A stretch of 64,000 bases of DNA from Achromobacter arsenitoxydans SY8 (GTDB taxonomy: Bacteria > Pseudomonadota > Gammaproteobacteria > Burkholderiales > Burkholderiaceae_B), in the NCBI RefSeq assembly GCF_000236785.1, contig NZ_AGUF01000057.1, forward strand, positions 62,001-126,000, given 5' to 3'. Made by a program: the position numbers and the translations under genes. Under the pieces are notes generated by a model. That model had not been told where the DNA came from. It made no database searches and saw nothing but the letters and a program-made list of their open reading frames with translations. Position 1 is the stretch's first letter, and each line of letters begins with the position of its first letter. Shown one piece after another: positions 55,478 through 64,000 of this stretch.

Positions 55478-56767
55478 TCAGACGCCGCCGTCGGTCATCC
55501 GGTACCAGGTCACCACCGCATTGACGTACAGCCGGCGCAACCCGTAAAGCGGGAACGGAACGATCGGCGACAAGGGCACCGGCAACGCATTGGCGTCGCC
55601 GGTCGCCACATATTCCGCCATCGCGCGACCCATGCTGGTCTGCAGGCCCACGCCGCGTCCCTGGCAGCCGATATCCACGAGCAGCCCCGGCTGCGGCTCA
55701 TGCAGATGCGGCATGTAGTCCCGCGTGATGGCCACCCGGCCGCACCAGCGGTACTCAAAGGGCGTGCCGGCCACCTGCGGGAACATCTTCACCATCACGC
55801 GCTCCAGGTGCGCCCAATCCGCGTCGCCCCTGGGCTCGCGGAACGGACCGCGGCCGCCCATCAACAGGCGGCCCTGATGATCGAGGCGGAAGTACAGCAG
55901 CAGGTTGCGCGTATCCGACGTGACATGCCCTTCGGGGAAAATTCCGGCACGCAACCGCTCCGACAGCGGCGCCGTCGCCACCTGGAAGGTGTTGGCGTCA
56001 ATGATGGATGGCTTCAGCCCGGGCCAGAGACCTCCGCCGTATGCATTGGTGCACATGACCACGCGATCGGCCACGACCGATGGACCGCGCGCGGTCGAGG
56101 CGGTCCATTTTCCGTCTACGCGCTTCAAACCCGTGACCGGCGTTTCGGTGTGCAGGACGGCGCCGGCATTCAGCGCGGCGCGGGCCAAGCCGCGCGCGTA
56201 GCTCAGGGGCTGGATCGCGCCCGCCCGCTTGTCCACCCATCCCCCCAGATACTTGTCCGAACCGATCAGGCGGGCCACCTGGGCGCGGTCCAGGGGCTGG
56301 GCGTCCACGCCATGGCGCGCCCATTGCGCCGCGCGATCGTGCGCCGTGCGCAGGGCCGCCGGGTTGTGTGCTCCCTGTATCCACCCATTGCGCACGTGCG
56401 GCACATCCATGGCATGGCGCTCGATGAGATCGAAGACGGCGTCCGCGGTAGCGCCGGCGAATCGCAGCAGCCGCTCGCCGCGCTCGGGTCCGAACATGGC
56501 AAGCATGGCGTCCGGGTCATACTTCAGGCCCGGAATGACCTGGCCGCCGTTACGGCCGGAGCCGCCGAATCCGATCTCGCGCGCCTCCAGCAGCACGACC
56601 TTGACGCCGCGCTCCGCCAGATGCAGGGCCGTGCTCAGGCCGGCGTAGCCGCCGCCGATCACCAGCACGTCCGCCTGCGCGGACGCCTGCAGCGGGTCGG
56701 TGGGCGGCGGCGCCGCCGCGGTCGCTGCCCACAATGAAGGGGAAAGAGGAAACGGCGCTTGCTGCAT
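55478..56767 (-). CDS. FAD-dependent amine/amino-acid oxidoreductase (PuuB/DadA type)
   Basis: 429 aa. Dinucleotide-binding motif VLVIGGGYAGLSTALHLAER (residues ~34-53), 'GFGGSGRNGGQVIPGLKYDP' and a C-terminal 'GLLVDIGCQGRGVGLQTSMG' FAD contact. Resembles gamma-glutamylputrescine oxidase and related DAO-family enzymes that oxidise amines or N-substituted amino acids. Last gene of a cluster with an amino-acid-type ABC transporter and an XRE-cupin regulator, so it probably degrades the imported compound. Confidence 0.88.
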   Translation of the reverse strand: MQQAPFPLSPSLWAATAAAPPPTDPLQASAQADVLVIGGGYAGLSTALHLAERGVKVVLLEAREIGFGGSGRNGGQVIPGLKYDPDAMLAMFGPERGERLLRFAGATADAVFDLIERHAMDVPHVRNGWIQGAHNPAALRTAHDRAAQWARHGVDAQPLDRAQVARLIGSDKYLGGWVDKRAGAIQPLSYARGLARAALNAGAVLHTETPVTGLKRVDGKWTASTARGPSVVADRVVMCTNAYGGGLWPGLKPSIIDANTFQVATAPLSERLRAGIFPEGHVTSDTRNLLLYFRLDHQGRLLMGGRGPFREPRGDADWAHLERVMVKMFPQVAGTPFEYRWCGRVAITRDYMPHLHEPQPGLLVDIGCQGRGVGLQTSMGRAMAEYVATGDANALPVPLSPIVPFPLYGLRRLYVNAVVTWYRMTDGGV

Positions 56768-56776
56768 GAGGATTCC

Positions 56777-57508
56777 TTACATGGGATGCAGCACGCGGCG
56801 CAGGAAATCCTGCGTGCGCGGATGCTGCGGATGGTTCAGCACTTCACGCGCGGCGCCCTGCTCGACCATGACGCCGCCATCGAAGAACATCACGCGGTCC
56901 GCGACTTCGCGGGCGAAGCTCATTTCGTGGGTAACGACCACCATCGTCATGCCGGCCTCGGCCAGCTTGCGCATGACGCCGAGCACATCGCCAACCAGCT
57001 CCGGATCCAACGCCGAGGTCGGCTCGTCGAACAGGATCGCCTTAGGCTGCATCGCCAGCGCGCGCGCGATGGCCACGCGCTGCTGCTGGCCGCCGGATAA
57101 CTGGTTCGGATGCGCATCCTCCTTATCGGCCAGGCCCACGCTGGCCAGGAGCTCGCGCCCCCGTTCCAGCGCCTGGGTGCGCGGCTCCTTTTTCACGAAG
57201 ATCGGCCCTTCAATCACGTTCTCCAGCGCGGTGCGATGGGGAAACAGGTTGAAGCGCTGGAACACCATCGCAACCTGCGTGCGGATCGAGACGATGGAAG
57301 GCGAGTCGCAATCCACGAGCTCGCCGTCGACAGTGATGCGTCCGGCGTTGTAGCGCTCCAACCCGTTGATGCAGCGCAGGATGGTGGACTTGCCCGAACC
57401 CGACGGGCCGACTACGCACACCACTTCGCCCTGGGCGACTTCGGCGTCGATGCCCTTGAGCACCTCCAGCGACCCGAAGCTTTTGCGGACTCCCTGGAGT
57501 TGGATCAT
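56777..57508 (-). CDS. Polar amino-acid-type ABC transporter ATPase
   Basis: 243 aa from [20 protein letters not shown]. Walker [11 protein letters not shown]-loop, signature LSGGQQQR, Walker [13 protein letters not shown], switch His [12 protein letters not shown]. Typical of GlnQ/HisP-type importers. The ATG overlaps the permease stop (ATGA). A longer frame to 58177 is antisense to the permease and is ignored. Confidence 0.95.
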   Translation of the reverse strand: MIQLQGVRKSFGSLEVLKGIDAEVAQGEVVCVVGPSGSGKSTILRCINGLERYNAGRITVDGELVDCDSPSIVSIRTQVAMVFQRFNLFPHRTALENVIEGPIFVKKEPRTQALERGRELLASVGLADKEDAHPNQLSGGQQQRVAIARALAMQPKAILFDEPTSALDPELVGDVLGVMRKLAEAGMTMVVVTHEMSFAREVADRVMFFDGGVMVEQGAAREVLNHPQHPRTQDFLRRVLHPM

Positions 57509-58158
57509 TTGGTTGCGCTCCTTTTTTCCAGATGCCGGACCAGCAGGATCAGCGGCACACACATCACCAGATACATAAGCGCCACCAGCGAAAACACGGT
57601 GGCGTTCTTGAATGTGGACACGGCGATCAGCTTGCCCTGCAGCGCCAGTTCGGCCACCGTAATCGTGGACGCCTGCGAAGAGTCCTTGAGCATCATGATC
57701 ATGATGTTGCCGTAGGGCGGCAGCACGATCTTCACGGCCTGCGGCAGGACCACGCGCCGCATGGTCAGGCTCCAGCTCATGCCCATGGCCATGGCCGCCT
57801 CGATCTGGCCGCGGTCGATAGCCTGTATGCCCGCACGAAAGTTCTCCGCCTGGTAAGCGGAATACGCCACGCCCAGGCCGATGATCGCGGCCTGCACCGC
57901 GCTCAGCGATACCCCCATGTCGGGCATCACAAAATAGATGTAGAACAGCAGCACGATGATCGGTATGCCGCGCAGCAGATTGATCACACCCCCGCTGAAG
58001 CCGGACAGGTACTTGTTGCCCGACACGCGCATCAGCGCCCAGACCAGCCCCAGCACCGTCGACAGCGCCAGCGAACCCAGGGTGACCAGGATCGTGAGCT
58101 TGGCCCCCTCGAGCAGGATCGGCATGAACTCTGCCGCATCTTTCAGAAATTCCGTCAT
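57505..58158 (-). CDS. Amino-acid-type ABC transporter permease
   Basis: 217 aa from [20 protein letters not shown]. Five TM helices and the EAA loop '[20 protein letters not shown]', as in HisM/GlnP-type permeases. The Met at 58158 matches the family start better than 58239. Forms the inner-membrane channel (as a dimer) with the ATPase downstream. Confidence 0.94.
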   Translation of the reverse strand: MTEFLKDAAEFMPILLEGAKLTILVTLGSLALSTVLGLVWALMRVSGNKYLSGFSGGVINLLRGIPIIVLLFYIYFVMPDMGVSLSAVQAAIIGLGVAYSAYQAENFRAGIQAIDRGQIEAAMAMGMSWSLTMRRVVLPQAVKIVLPPYGNIMIMMLKDSSQASTITVAELALQGKLIAVSTFKNATVFSLVALMYLVMCVPLILLVRHLEKRSATK

Positions 58159-58273
58159 GACTCCACCACCCCGACAAGACTGCCTTCCGGAACGCCGGAT
58201 GCGTTCCGCCCAGCCGGCGCGCGCGCCGGCTGGATGCATGCGATTGCTTGGTTGATGCGCGGATGCGCCGGCG

Positions 58274-59029
58274 TCACGCGCCGCCCAGGCCCCACTTCTT
58301 CAGGATGGCGTCGATGGCGCCATCGGCCTGCAGCTTGGTCAGCGCCTTGTTGATGCGGTCGAGCAGTTCCGTGTCTTCCTTGCGAGTGGCAAGTCCCAGG
58401 CTGCCCATGATGGTCGGCTGGTAGGACTGCGCCATCTTGAGGTTGGGATAGTTCCCCTGCGTCAGGATGTAGGCTGCGATGGGATAGTCCATGAAACCGC
58501 CCTGGATGCGGCCGGCATTGGCGTCGCGCATCATGTCGGGCGGATTGTCGTAGAGCTTCACTTCCTTGAAGACGCCGCTCTTCTGGATGGGCTCGACGAA
58601 CGCGGTGCCGACCTGCACGCCGACCGTCATGCCCTTCATGTCGGCAAAGGACTTGTATTCCTTGTTGTCGGTCTTGAGCACCATGAGGCCTTCGCCATAG
58701 CGGTAGACCGGCGACGAAAAGCTCACGACCTGCTGACGCTGCGGGGTGATGAACATCGCTGCGGAAACGATATCAATGCGCTTGGAGGTCAACGAGCCGA
58801 TCAGCGCAGAGAACGCCATGGGTTCGATCTGCACCGCGAAGCCGGCTTCTTTGCCGACCGCCTTCACGATATCGACCATCACGCCCTCGATGCTATTGGT
58901 CTTGGTATCGAGAAACGTGAACGGACTGCCTGTGGGCGTGGATCCCACCTTCAGCACCGTCTGAGCTTGAGCGCCCGCGGCCATGGACAATGCTGCGAAT
59001 ACAGAGACAACAAGAGTCTTGAATTTCAT
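58274..59029 (-). CDS. ABC transporter substrate-binding protein (SBP_bac_3)
   Basis: 251 aa with a signal peptide (MKFKTLVVSVFAALSMAAGA, cleaved after AQA). Family-3 binding protein features: 'TPTGSPFTFLDTKTNSIEGV', 'RIDIVSAAMFITPQRQQVVS', 'GMTVGVQVGTAFVEPI'. Captures a polar amino acid or related compound in the periplasm. The ligand cannot be told from the sequence. 84 nt after the regulator gene. Confidence 0.93.
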   Translation of the reverse strand: MKFKTLVVSVFAALSMAAGAQAQTVLKVGSTPTGSPFTFLDTKTNSIEGVMVDIVKAVGKEAGFAVQIEPMAFSALIGSLTSKRIDIVSAAMFITPQRQQVVSFSSPVYRYGEGLMVLKTDNKEYKSFADMKGMTVGVQVGTAFVEPIQKSGVFKEVKLYDNPPDMMRDANAGRIQGGFMDYPIAAYILTQGNYPNLKMAQSYQPTIMGSLGLATRKEDTELLDRINKALTKLQADGAIDAILKKWGLGGA

Positions 59030-59113
59030 GACATATCCTCATCGTGGCAAAGAAAGCCGGGCCGCTGCTTGCGCGCCCGGTGGCGGAACGATCCCCTGCG
59101 TCGTTGCGCCGTT

Positions 59114-59800
59114 TCAGGTGCTGCGCGCTTGCGGCGCTTGTGGCGTGTCGTCTCCCGAGGCTGGATTGATATTGGATATGGCCCAGATGACTTCGGTCGT
59201 CTGAGACCCCGGATTGCGCCAGCGGCGCGGCGTGCTGCTGGCATAGCAGAAGCTGTCCCCCTCCTGGAGGCGGATGACGCGGTCGCCCACCCAAAGCTCC
59301 AGCACGCCCTTGAGCACCAGGCCGATCTGCTCGCCCTGCCCCGTGACAAAAAGTTCGTTGCCCGTCGAGCCGCCCGGCTCAATCGAGGCGCGACACAGGT
59401 CCATGCTGCGGCACGCCGCAGGCGTGTACATCTCTTTGCTGATGCCTTTTTCCTTCAGGTCGATATACCGGTGCGTGCCGGCACGAGCCACCCGCCCGTC
59501 CTCCTCGCCGCCGGTATGTTCGGCGTTGCGCAGCAGGGAATTGACCGACACGCGGAACTCCCGGGCCAGCGCGTGCAGAACCTTCACGGAAGCAGAGCTG
59601 AGACCTCGCTCGATCTGGCTGAGCAGGCCCACCGACATGCCGCAGGCCCGGGCCACGTCCGCCAGCGATCGCCCCTGCTGCTTGCGCAACTGGCGCAGTT
59701 GCTGGCCCAGCCACAGGTCGACGGCGGATTCAGGTCGCCCCGCCTGGACAGCAGACGAAGGCGGCGCATGGGCATGGCGATCAGGAGCGGAGCGGCTCAT
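59114..59800 (-). CDS. XRE-cupin transcriptional regulator (PuuR-like)
   Basis: 228 aa. HTH 'LRQLRKQQGRSLADVARACG' and 'MSVGLLSQIERGLSSASVKV' (residues ~35-80), then a C-terminal cupin ('GGSTGNELFVTGQGEQIGLV', 'LWVGDRVIRLQEGDSFCYAS'). PuuR-type regulators sense polyamine or amino-acid related ligands. First gene of the same-strand cluster with transporter and oxidase; an inverted repeat lies just upstream (59803-59830). Likely a local repressor. Confidence 0.9.
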   Translation of the reverse strand: MSRSAPDRHAHAPPSSAVQAGRPESAVDLWLGQQLRQLRKQQGRSLADVARACGMSVGLLSQIERGLSSASVKVLHALAREFRVSVNSLLRNAEHTGGEEDGRVARAGTHRYIDLKEKGISKEMYTPAACRSMDLCRASIEPGGSTGNELFVTGQGEQIGLVLKGVLELWVGDRVIRLQEGDSFCYASSTPRRWRNPGSQTTEVIWAISNINPASGDDTPQAPQARST

Positions 59801-59802
59801 AT

Positions 59803-59830
59803 GAAAATTTCATTTGCATGTAATTTTCAA
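59803..59830. promoter_or_regulatory. Candidate operator of the XRE-cupin regulator
   Basis: TGAAAATT, 12 nt, AATTTTCA, with an inner ATGAAAATTTCAT palindrome, immediately upstream of the regulator ATG. A site here could block transcription of the entire cluster. No good ribosome site lies between it and the ATG. Confidence 0.55.
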
Positions 59831-59945
59831 TACTAAGGAGCAGCAAAAATGCCCACAATCTAGGAACATCCCTAGCGTTTGCGGGAACGGACGAATTGCG
59901 GGAGGGTCAGGATGCGCCAGACGGCTTGGGGGTGTGGGCCACGCG

Positions 59946-60779
59946 TCAGGAGGCGTCGCCGCCAGCCGGCTTGCGGGGCTTCCTGCGTTTGGCGGCAGAG
60001 GCGTCCGCTGGCGGCTCGATGCCGGCCAACTGCGCCAGGTAACGCTCGTCGTGCTTGGTCAGCCACCCCTTGGCGCGGGCGGATTCGATGAGCTCGGGCC
60101 GCCGCGCGGCGGTCAGCGTCAGGGAACGCTCACGGCGCCAGCTCGCGATGTTCGCGTGATGCCCGCTCAGCAGGGGAGCCGGCACGGGAGCGCCTTCGTA
60201 AACTTCGGGCCGCGTGTAGTGCGGACTATCCAGAAGGCCGGACAGCGTATCGTTGAACGAATCCTGCAAGGCGGAATTGCCATCGTTGAGCACGCCTGGC
60301 AGAAGACGCACGGCGGCGTCGATGACCGCCAGGGCGGCAATTTCCCCACCGGACAAGACAAAATCGCCCAACGAGATTTCCTGCGTGACGCAGCGCTCGA
60401 TGAAACGCTGGTCCACGCCTTCGTAGCGACCGCAAATGAGGATGAGGCCGTCGCTGGCGGCCAACGCTTCCGCGCCGGCCTGATCGTAGCGCCGGCCCAC
60501 GGGCGCCAGCAGCGCCACGGGAGCGGGGCCCAGGCCCTGCGCGGCGCGCGACTGCTGTGCGGCATTGACGGCGGCCTCCAGGGGAGCGGCCATCATCACC
60601 ATTCCAGGACCGCCGCCATAGGGGCGGTCATCGACCGTGCGATGGACGTCATGCGTGAAGTCGCGCGGATTCCAGGCATGCAGGGACCACCGGCCCTGGG
60701 CATGGGCCCGGCCGGTGACACCCAGGTCACGCACCACCCCGAACATCTCGGGAAAAAGCGTAACGACGTCGATTCGCAT
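59946..60779 (-). CDS. trmD: tRNA (guanine37-N1)-methyltransferase
   Basis: 277 aa, [25 protein letters not shown] knot motifs '[20 protein letters not shown]', '[20 protein letters not shown]' and '[20 protein letters not shown]'. Makes m1G37 to prevent frameshifting. C-terminus is Lys/Arg-rich ([11 protein letters not shown]). The ATG overlaps the rimM stop by 1 nt. rplS, often next in this operon, does not follow here. Confidence 0.98.
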   Translation of the reverse strand: MRIDVVTLFPEMFGVVRDLGVTGRAHAQGRWSLHAWNPRDFTHDVHRTVDDRPYGGGPGMVMMAAPLEAAVNAAQQSRAAQGLGPAPVALLAPVGRRYDQAGAEALAASDGLILICGRYEGVDQRFIERCVTQEISLGDFVLSGGEIAALAVIDAAVRLLPGVLNDGNSALQDSFNDTLSGLLDSPHYTRPEVYEGAPVPAPLLSGHHANIASWRRERSLTLTAARRPELIESARAKGWLTKHDERYLAQLAGIEPPADASAAKRRKPRKPAGGDAS

Positions 60780-61396
60780 CAGAATTCCACCGGCCAGTCG
60801 CTGTCGATGCGACGAGCGGCCAGATCCACGGCGTGGATGTGTGCGCGTACGAACGGAACGAGCATTTCGGCGGGTCGGCCTTTGGCGTCAAGAATGGACT
60901 CGGGACCTTCGGCCCCCGCCTTTTGGAGCAAGACCTTCAAGACGGCATGGGCGCCGTTATCGAGGACCTCGCCCACCACGCCTATCAGCGCGGGTTCGCC
61001 ATTGGCGCTGGTGTACAGCGCACAACCGATCAGATCGACCCAGTAGTATTCGTCTTCCTCGGGCGCGGGAAAAGACCCGCGCGGCGCCTGCACGGAAAAC
61101 CCGCGCAGCGCCTCGGCCTGGTCGCGATCCGCAATGCCCTGCAACTGGGCCACTACCGTGGCTCCCTGCGAACGGACTTGCTGGACCTTGTATGCAACAG
61201 GCGCAGACGCGACAGCGCCCCGCGCCATTTCAGGCACAGGGCGAGTCAACCACCATTGAGATGCTGAGAGCAGCACTTCGGCATTGGCCGAATGCGGCTG
61301 CACTTTAACCCAGCCTTTCACACCGTAGGCTGCAATAATGCGGCCAAGCTCGACCAAATCCGTAGGCGCCGCGTTAGAGGTTGCGGCATCAGGCAT
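60779..61396 (-). CDS. rimM: 16S rRNA processing protein RimM
   Basis: 205 aa. '[20 protein letters not shown]' N-terminal beta barrel and a PRC-barrel C-terminus '[20 protein letters not shown]'. Assembly factor for the 30S head with S19. Somewhat longer than E. coli RimM (182 aa), with an N-terminal extension of about 10 residues. Sits between rpsP and trmD. Confidence 0.96.
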   Translation of the reverse strand: MPDAATSNAAPTDLVELGRIIAAYGVKGWVKVQPHSANAEVLLSASQWWLTRPVPEMARGAVASAPVAYKVQQVRSQGATVVAQLQGIADRDQAEALRGFSVQAPRGSFPAPEEDEYYWVDLIGCALYTSANGEPALIGVVGEVLDNGAHAVLKVLLQKAGAEGPESILDAKGRPAEMLVPFVRAHIHAVDLAARRIDSDWPVEF

Positions 61397-61457
61397 GTAT
61401 CGTGCTCTTTTTCGTGCTTTTTATCGTGCGCTGTGTCGCGCAAGGCGACGCAGGCAA

Positions 61458-61718
61458 TCAGGCGGCGGCGGAAACCTTAGCCGAGTATTCCTTGACCAGA
61501 CGCTCGACAGCGGGCGACAGTTGGGCGCCGGTGCCAGTCCAGTACTGCACGCGGTCCAGCGCAATGCGCAGGTTTTCCGTGCCTTCGCTAGCGACGGGGT
61601 TGTAGAAACCCACGCGCTCGATAAAGCGGCCGTCGCGACGGTTACGCGAATCGGTGGCCACCAGGTTGTAAAACGGACGCTTCTTGGACCCACCGCGGGC
61701 CAGGCGAATCACCACCAT
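61458..61718 (-). CDS. rpsP: 30S ribosomal protein S16 (bS16)
   Basis: 86 aa, [20 protein letters not shown], the family start, ending with a short Ala tail (VSAAA). First gene of rpsP-rimM-trmD. 61-nt gap to rimM. Confidence 0.98.
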   Translation of the reverse strand: MVVIRLARGGSKKRPFYNLVATDSRNRRDGRFIERVGFYNPVASEGTENLRIALDRVQYWTGTGAQLSPAVERLVKEYSAKVSAAA

Positions 61719-62159
61719 AGGTAATCCCTTGAATTAGTTGTGAAAAACGGGAAATTCTAGCACTTAAAGCAGCCGACTGGCAAATGCATGTGCTGAAAAT
61801 CAGTGATGCGGCGCGATTTGTATCGTAAAACACCACATCCGGGTATTCTAGAAACTTGGGCCTTGGCCCGCCGCAGTCCAAAGTGTAGCCGCCCAGCGGC
61901 CTTTGTGCCTGCCGCCCGCCCTCTTTTATGCGTTTGAGCAGTTGGTGCGTCTGAAGAATAACCCGATTGGAGAGATCGGATTCATGTCGACCTACGCAAT
62001 GCGCTACGCTCCGCCCCCTCCGCCGCTCCACTGCGGCGCCGATCTCGTCCCGCTTTCCCGTCCATCGCCCTCAGTCCGCATACATCGGACTCCGCGAGCT
62101 TGTCCCTGCTTTTCCCCGCGTTTCCCCAAGAACTTCCTTTTACTGGAGGGTGCTCCACC
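61719..62159. other. Intergenic region between divergent rpsP and 62160 gene
   Basis: About 440 nt. The first ~120 nt upstream of rpsP is A+T-richer and probably holds its promoter and leader. Frames starting at 61903 or 62100 run through without a ribosome site and are not called. Confidence 0.5.
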
Positions 62160-62741
62160 ATGAAGAACCAAAAATCAGTCTTCGCCCCCGTCGCGCGCCT
62201 GGCTTTGGCCGGATTGCTGGCGGGAACCATGGCGTTGCCAATGGGCGCTTCCGCCCGCGTCGTCGGCGCGGCGCTGACAACTGCGTCTGGCCAGGTCACG
62301 GCCGTGGATCCGGCCACCCGCACCATCACGCTGCGAGGCGCCAATGGCAACACCGTTGATGTGGTCGCAGGACCAGACGTGCGCAACTTCCAGCAGATCA
62401 AGCCTGGCGACACGCTGACACTCGATTATTACGAGTCGGTCGCGGTGGACGTGCGCCCGGCCGGATCCGGAGCGCCGGAAGTCGTAACCGAGACCGCCGC
62501 CACGCGCGCCGACAAGGGCGCCAAACCCGGAGGAGCCATTGGCCGCCAGACCACGATCACGGCCGAAATCTGGCACATCAACCGCAGCGCGAATCTGGTG
62601 ATCCTGAAGGGGCCGCAAGGCGGCAGGCGCACCATCCAGGTCCAGGACCCCGCCCTGCGGGAAAAGCTGAAGCAACTGAAGGAAGGCGATCTGGTGGATT
62701 TCACGATCACCCAGGCCGTCGCGGCAGCGATCCACAGATAG
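62160..62741 (+). CDS. Secreted hypothetical protein
   Basis: 193 aa from MKNQKSVFAPVARLALAGLL; TGGAGGG stands ahead of the ATG. A signal peptide cleaves near 'MGASARVVGA'. The mature part has two OB/SH3-like beta segments: 'GQVTAVDPATRTITLRGANG', 'VVAGPDVRNFQQIKPGDTLT', and a related second copy 'AEIWHINRSANLVILKGPQG', 'DPALREKLKQLKEGDLVDFT'. This internal duplication suggests a periplasmic two-domain protein. Similar domains occur in copper-associated and other periplasmic proteins, but no metal ligands stand out. Function unknown. Confidence 0.8.
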   Translation: MKNQKSVFAPVARLALAGLLAGTMALPMGASARVVGAALTTASGQVTAVDPATRTITLRGANGNTVDVVAGPDVRNFQQIKPGDTLTLDYYESVAVDVRPAGSGAPEVVTETAATRADKGAKPGGAIGRQTTITAEIWHINRSANLVILKGPQGGRRTIQVQDPALREKLKQLKEGDLVDFTITQAVAAAIHR

Positions 62742-62760
62742 GGTTGCCTGAACCCCACAA

Positions 62761-62790
62761 AAAATTAAGGCCCGCGAAAGCGGGCCTTCT
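62761..62790. terminator. Bidirectional terminator between 62160 gene and TusA-like gene
   Basis: GGCCCGC, GAAA, GCGGGCC (62769-62786) with A/T tracts on both sides, between convergent genes. Confidence 0.8.
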
Positions 62791-62807
62791 TGCGAGCGCC
62801 GGACGGG

Positions 62808-63077
62808 CTAGCGCCGACGCAGGAAATGAACGCAGCAACCTTCGGCCTCTTGTTGCGCGACCAACACATTGCCGGTCTGGCGCGCAAAGGCCTGGAAGTC
62901 GCGGATGGCATTGCGATCCGTCGTGATGACGCGCACCACCTGCCCGCTTTCCATTTGCGCCAAGGCCTTTTTGGCGCGCAGGATCGGCAAGGGGCAGGTC
63001 AGGCCGCTGGCGTCGACCTCCTGCTGGAAGGCCGGCGCGTCGGCGCCGGCCGCCAGGCTGGTATCGGCAGCGCTCAT
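62808..63077 (-). CDS. TusA-family sulfurtransferase
   Basis: 89 aa from [20 protein letters not shown]. The TusA core 'VDASGLTCPLPILRAKKALA' with the reactive cysteine in TCPLP, then 'VVRVITTDRNAIRDFQAFAR'. Transfers persulfide sulfur, for example to tRNA thiolation or molybdenum cofactor pathways. The ATG overlaps the alaS stop by 1 nt, so the two are translationally coupled. Confidence 0.9.
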   Translation of the reverse strand: MSAADTSLAAGADAPAFQQEVDASGLTCPLPILRAKKALAQMESGQVVRVITTDRNAIRDFQAFARQTGNVLVAQQEAEGCCVHFLRRR

Positions 63078-64000
63078 CAGAGACGCTCGCCCACCCATTT
63101 CTGCACGCCGGCAATGGCCGCGGGCAGCGCCGCGATGTCGGTGCCGCCGCCCATGGCCATGTCGGGACGGCCGCCGCCCTTGCCCCCCACCTGGCTGGCG
63201 ACAAAGCCCACCAGGTCGCCGGCCTTGATGCGGTCGGTCAGGTCAGCAGTGACGCCACCCACCACGCTGATCTTGCCATCGGCGGAGCCGGTGGCAAGCA
63301 GCACGACGGCCGGCTTCAGGCGGTCCTTCAGGTTGTCGACCATGCCGCGCAAAGCCTTGGGATCGACGTCGCCGATGCTGGCGGCCAGGACCTTGACGCC
63401 CTTGACGTCGACCGCGGCGCTGGAAGCCAGGTCGTTGCCAGCGCTGGCGGCCAGCTTGTTGCGGGATTGATCAAGCTCTTTCTCGAGCGCCTTGACCTGA
63501 TCCTGGACCTGCGCGATACGGGCAGGCAGGTCGGCGGGCGTACTGCGCAGCATGCCGGCGACCTGGGTCAGCAGGGCATTCTGGTTTTGCACCCAGGCCA
63601 GCGCGTTGTCGCCAGTGATGGCTTCGACGCGGCGCACGCCGGCGGCCACGCCGCCTTCGGAAACGATCTTGAAAAGGCCGATATCGCCGGTGCGGCTGAC
63701 GTGCGTGCCGCCGCAGAGCTCGCGCGAGAAGCCGATATCAAGCACACGCACCGTATCGCCGTACTTTTCGCCGAACAGGGCCATGGCGCCGCCCTTCACT
63801 GCGTCGTCGTAGGCCATGACCTGCGCGACGGCGGGCTGGTTGGCGAGGATTTCAGCGTTGACGATGGCTTCGACTCGTGCGATCTGCTCGGCCGTCAGCG
63901 GGGCGTCCTGGGCGAAGTCGAAGCGGGTCTTGTCGGGATCCACCAGCGAGCCGCGCTGTTGCACGTGCGCGCCGAGCACCTGGCGCAGGGCCTTGTGCAT
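63077..64000 (-). CDS. alaS: Alanyl-tRNA synthetase, C-terminal part (5' end outside window)
   Basis: At least 307 codons are visible. The editing (SAD) domain begins near '[20 protein letters not shown]', includes '[21 protein letters not shown]' with the zinc-type Cys and His, and is followed by the coiled coil and the C-Ala/DHHA1 domain ('[20 protein letters not shown]', '[15 protein letters not shown]'). The gene continues right past 64000; the first Met in the frame is not the true start. Confidence 0.96.
   Translation of the reverse strand: MHKALRQVLGAHVQQRGSLVDPDKTRFDFAQDAPLTAEQIARVEAIVNAEILANQPAVAQVMAYDDAVKGGAMALFGEKYGDTVRVLDIGFSRELCGGTHVSRTGDIGLFKIVSEGGVAAGVRRVEAITGDNALAWVQNQNALLTQVAGMLRSTPADLPARIAQVQDQVKALEKELDQSRNKLAASAGNDLASSAAVDVKGVKVLAASIGDVDPKALRGMVDNLKDRLKPAVVLLATGSADGKISVVGGVTADLTDRIKAGDLVGFVASQVGGKGGGRPDMAMGGGTDIAALPAAIAGVQKWVGERL

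Overview
The window reads as a high-GC betaproteobacterial chromosome, most likely family Alcaligenaceae (Achromobacter or Bordetella type). This is inferred from protein character and gene order (rpsU-dnaG-rpoD with a tRNA directly after rpoD; hfq-hflX-hflK-hflC-hisZ-purA; ndk-rlmN-rodZ-like-ispG-hisS-TPR-bamB-der-hisC). It was not checked against any database. The left 28 kb is one end of a tailed-phage prophage that continues beyond position 1. The right 36 kb is host core genome.

Prophage (1 to about 28.15 kb). Reading leftwards from about 11.5 kb on the minus strand is an HK97-type siphophage module: terminase small and large subunits, a 51-aa membrane protein, portal, prohead protease, major capsid, head-tail connector, head closure, HK97-gp10, DUF3168, a tail protein, tail tube, the tail chaperone pair and the tape measure (cut by the window edge). 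The chaperone pair carries an exact GGGAAAC slippery heptamer for a programmed -1 frameshift. Upstream are an HNH nuclease, a degenerate tRNA-Gly-like sequence and a cold-shock gene cassette with its own promoter and terminator. Next comes the right early operon on the minus strand: Cro-like, CII-like, small genes, a DUF1364 nuclease, a DUF1376 replication protein with iterons inside its gene, a P-like protein, a PDDEXK nuclease and a possible late antiterminator.

The immunity region (19.3 to 20.6 kb) is lambda-like. A CI-type S24 repressor lies between two sets of three operator-like sites with the pattern T(A/C)AAC-N4-GTT(T/G)A, three on each side. On the right of cI these overlap a good sigma70 promoter (PL), followed at once by a perfect boxA. 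PL would transcribe the left early operon (small membrane proteins, ParB-like protein, PAPS-reductase-like protein, DUF4224, integrase). Interleaved on the opposite strand, and so antisense to PL or PR, are likely lysogeny-expressed genes: an orphan CheY-like response regulator, two proteins of shared two-TM architecture, a 55-aa membrane protein, and two small plus-strand genes in the right arm. This group is the most novel-looking content of the window.

The integrase ends near a host gene for a Flp/TadE-like pilin that is cut after its first ~17 codons, which marks the likely attachment site.

Host part. A GGDEF diguanylate cyclase is followed by tRNA-Ile2(CAU), rpoD, dnaG (with an 18-bp tandem repeat in its linker) and rpsU. 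Next come a phosphoribosyltransferase, purA, hisZ, hflC, hflK, hflX, hfq, hisC, der, bamB, a TPR membrane protein, hisS, ispG, a short RodZ-like protein, rlmN and ndk. valS is the only large plus-strand host gene. To its right are an amino-acid/polyamine-type cluster (FAD oxidase, ABC ATPase, permease, binding protein, XRE-cupin regulator), trmD-rimM-rpsP, a secreted protein of unknown function, a TusA-family gene and the 3' half of alaS.
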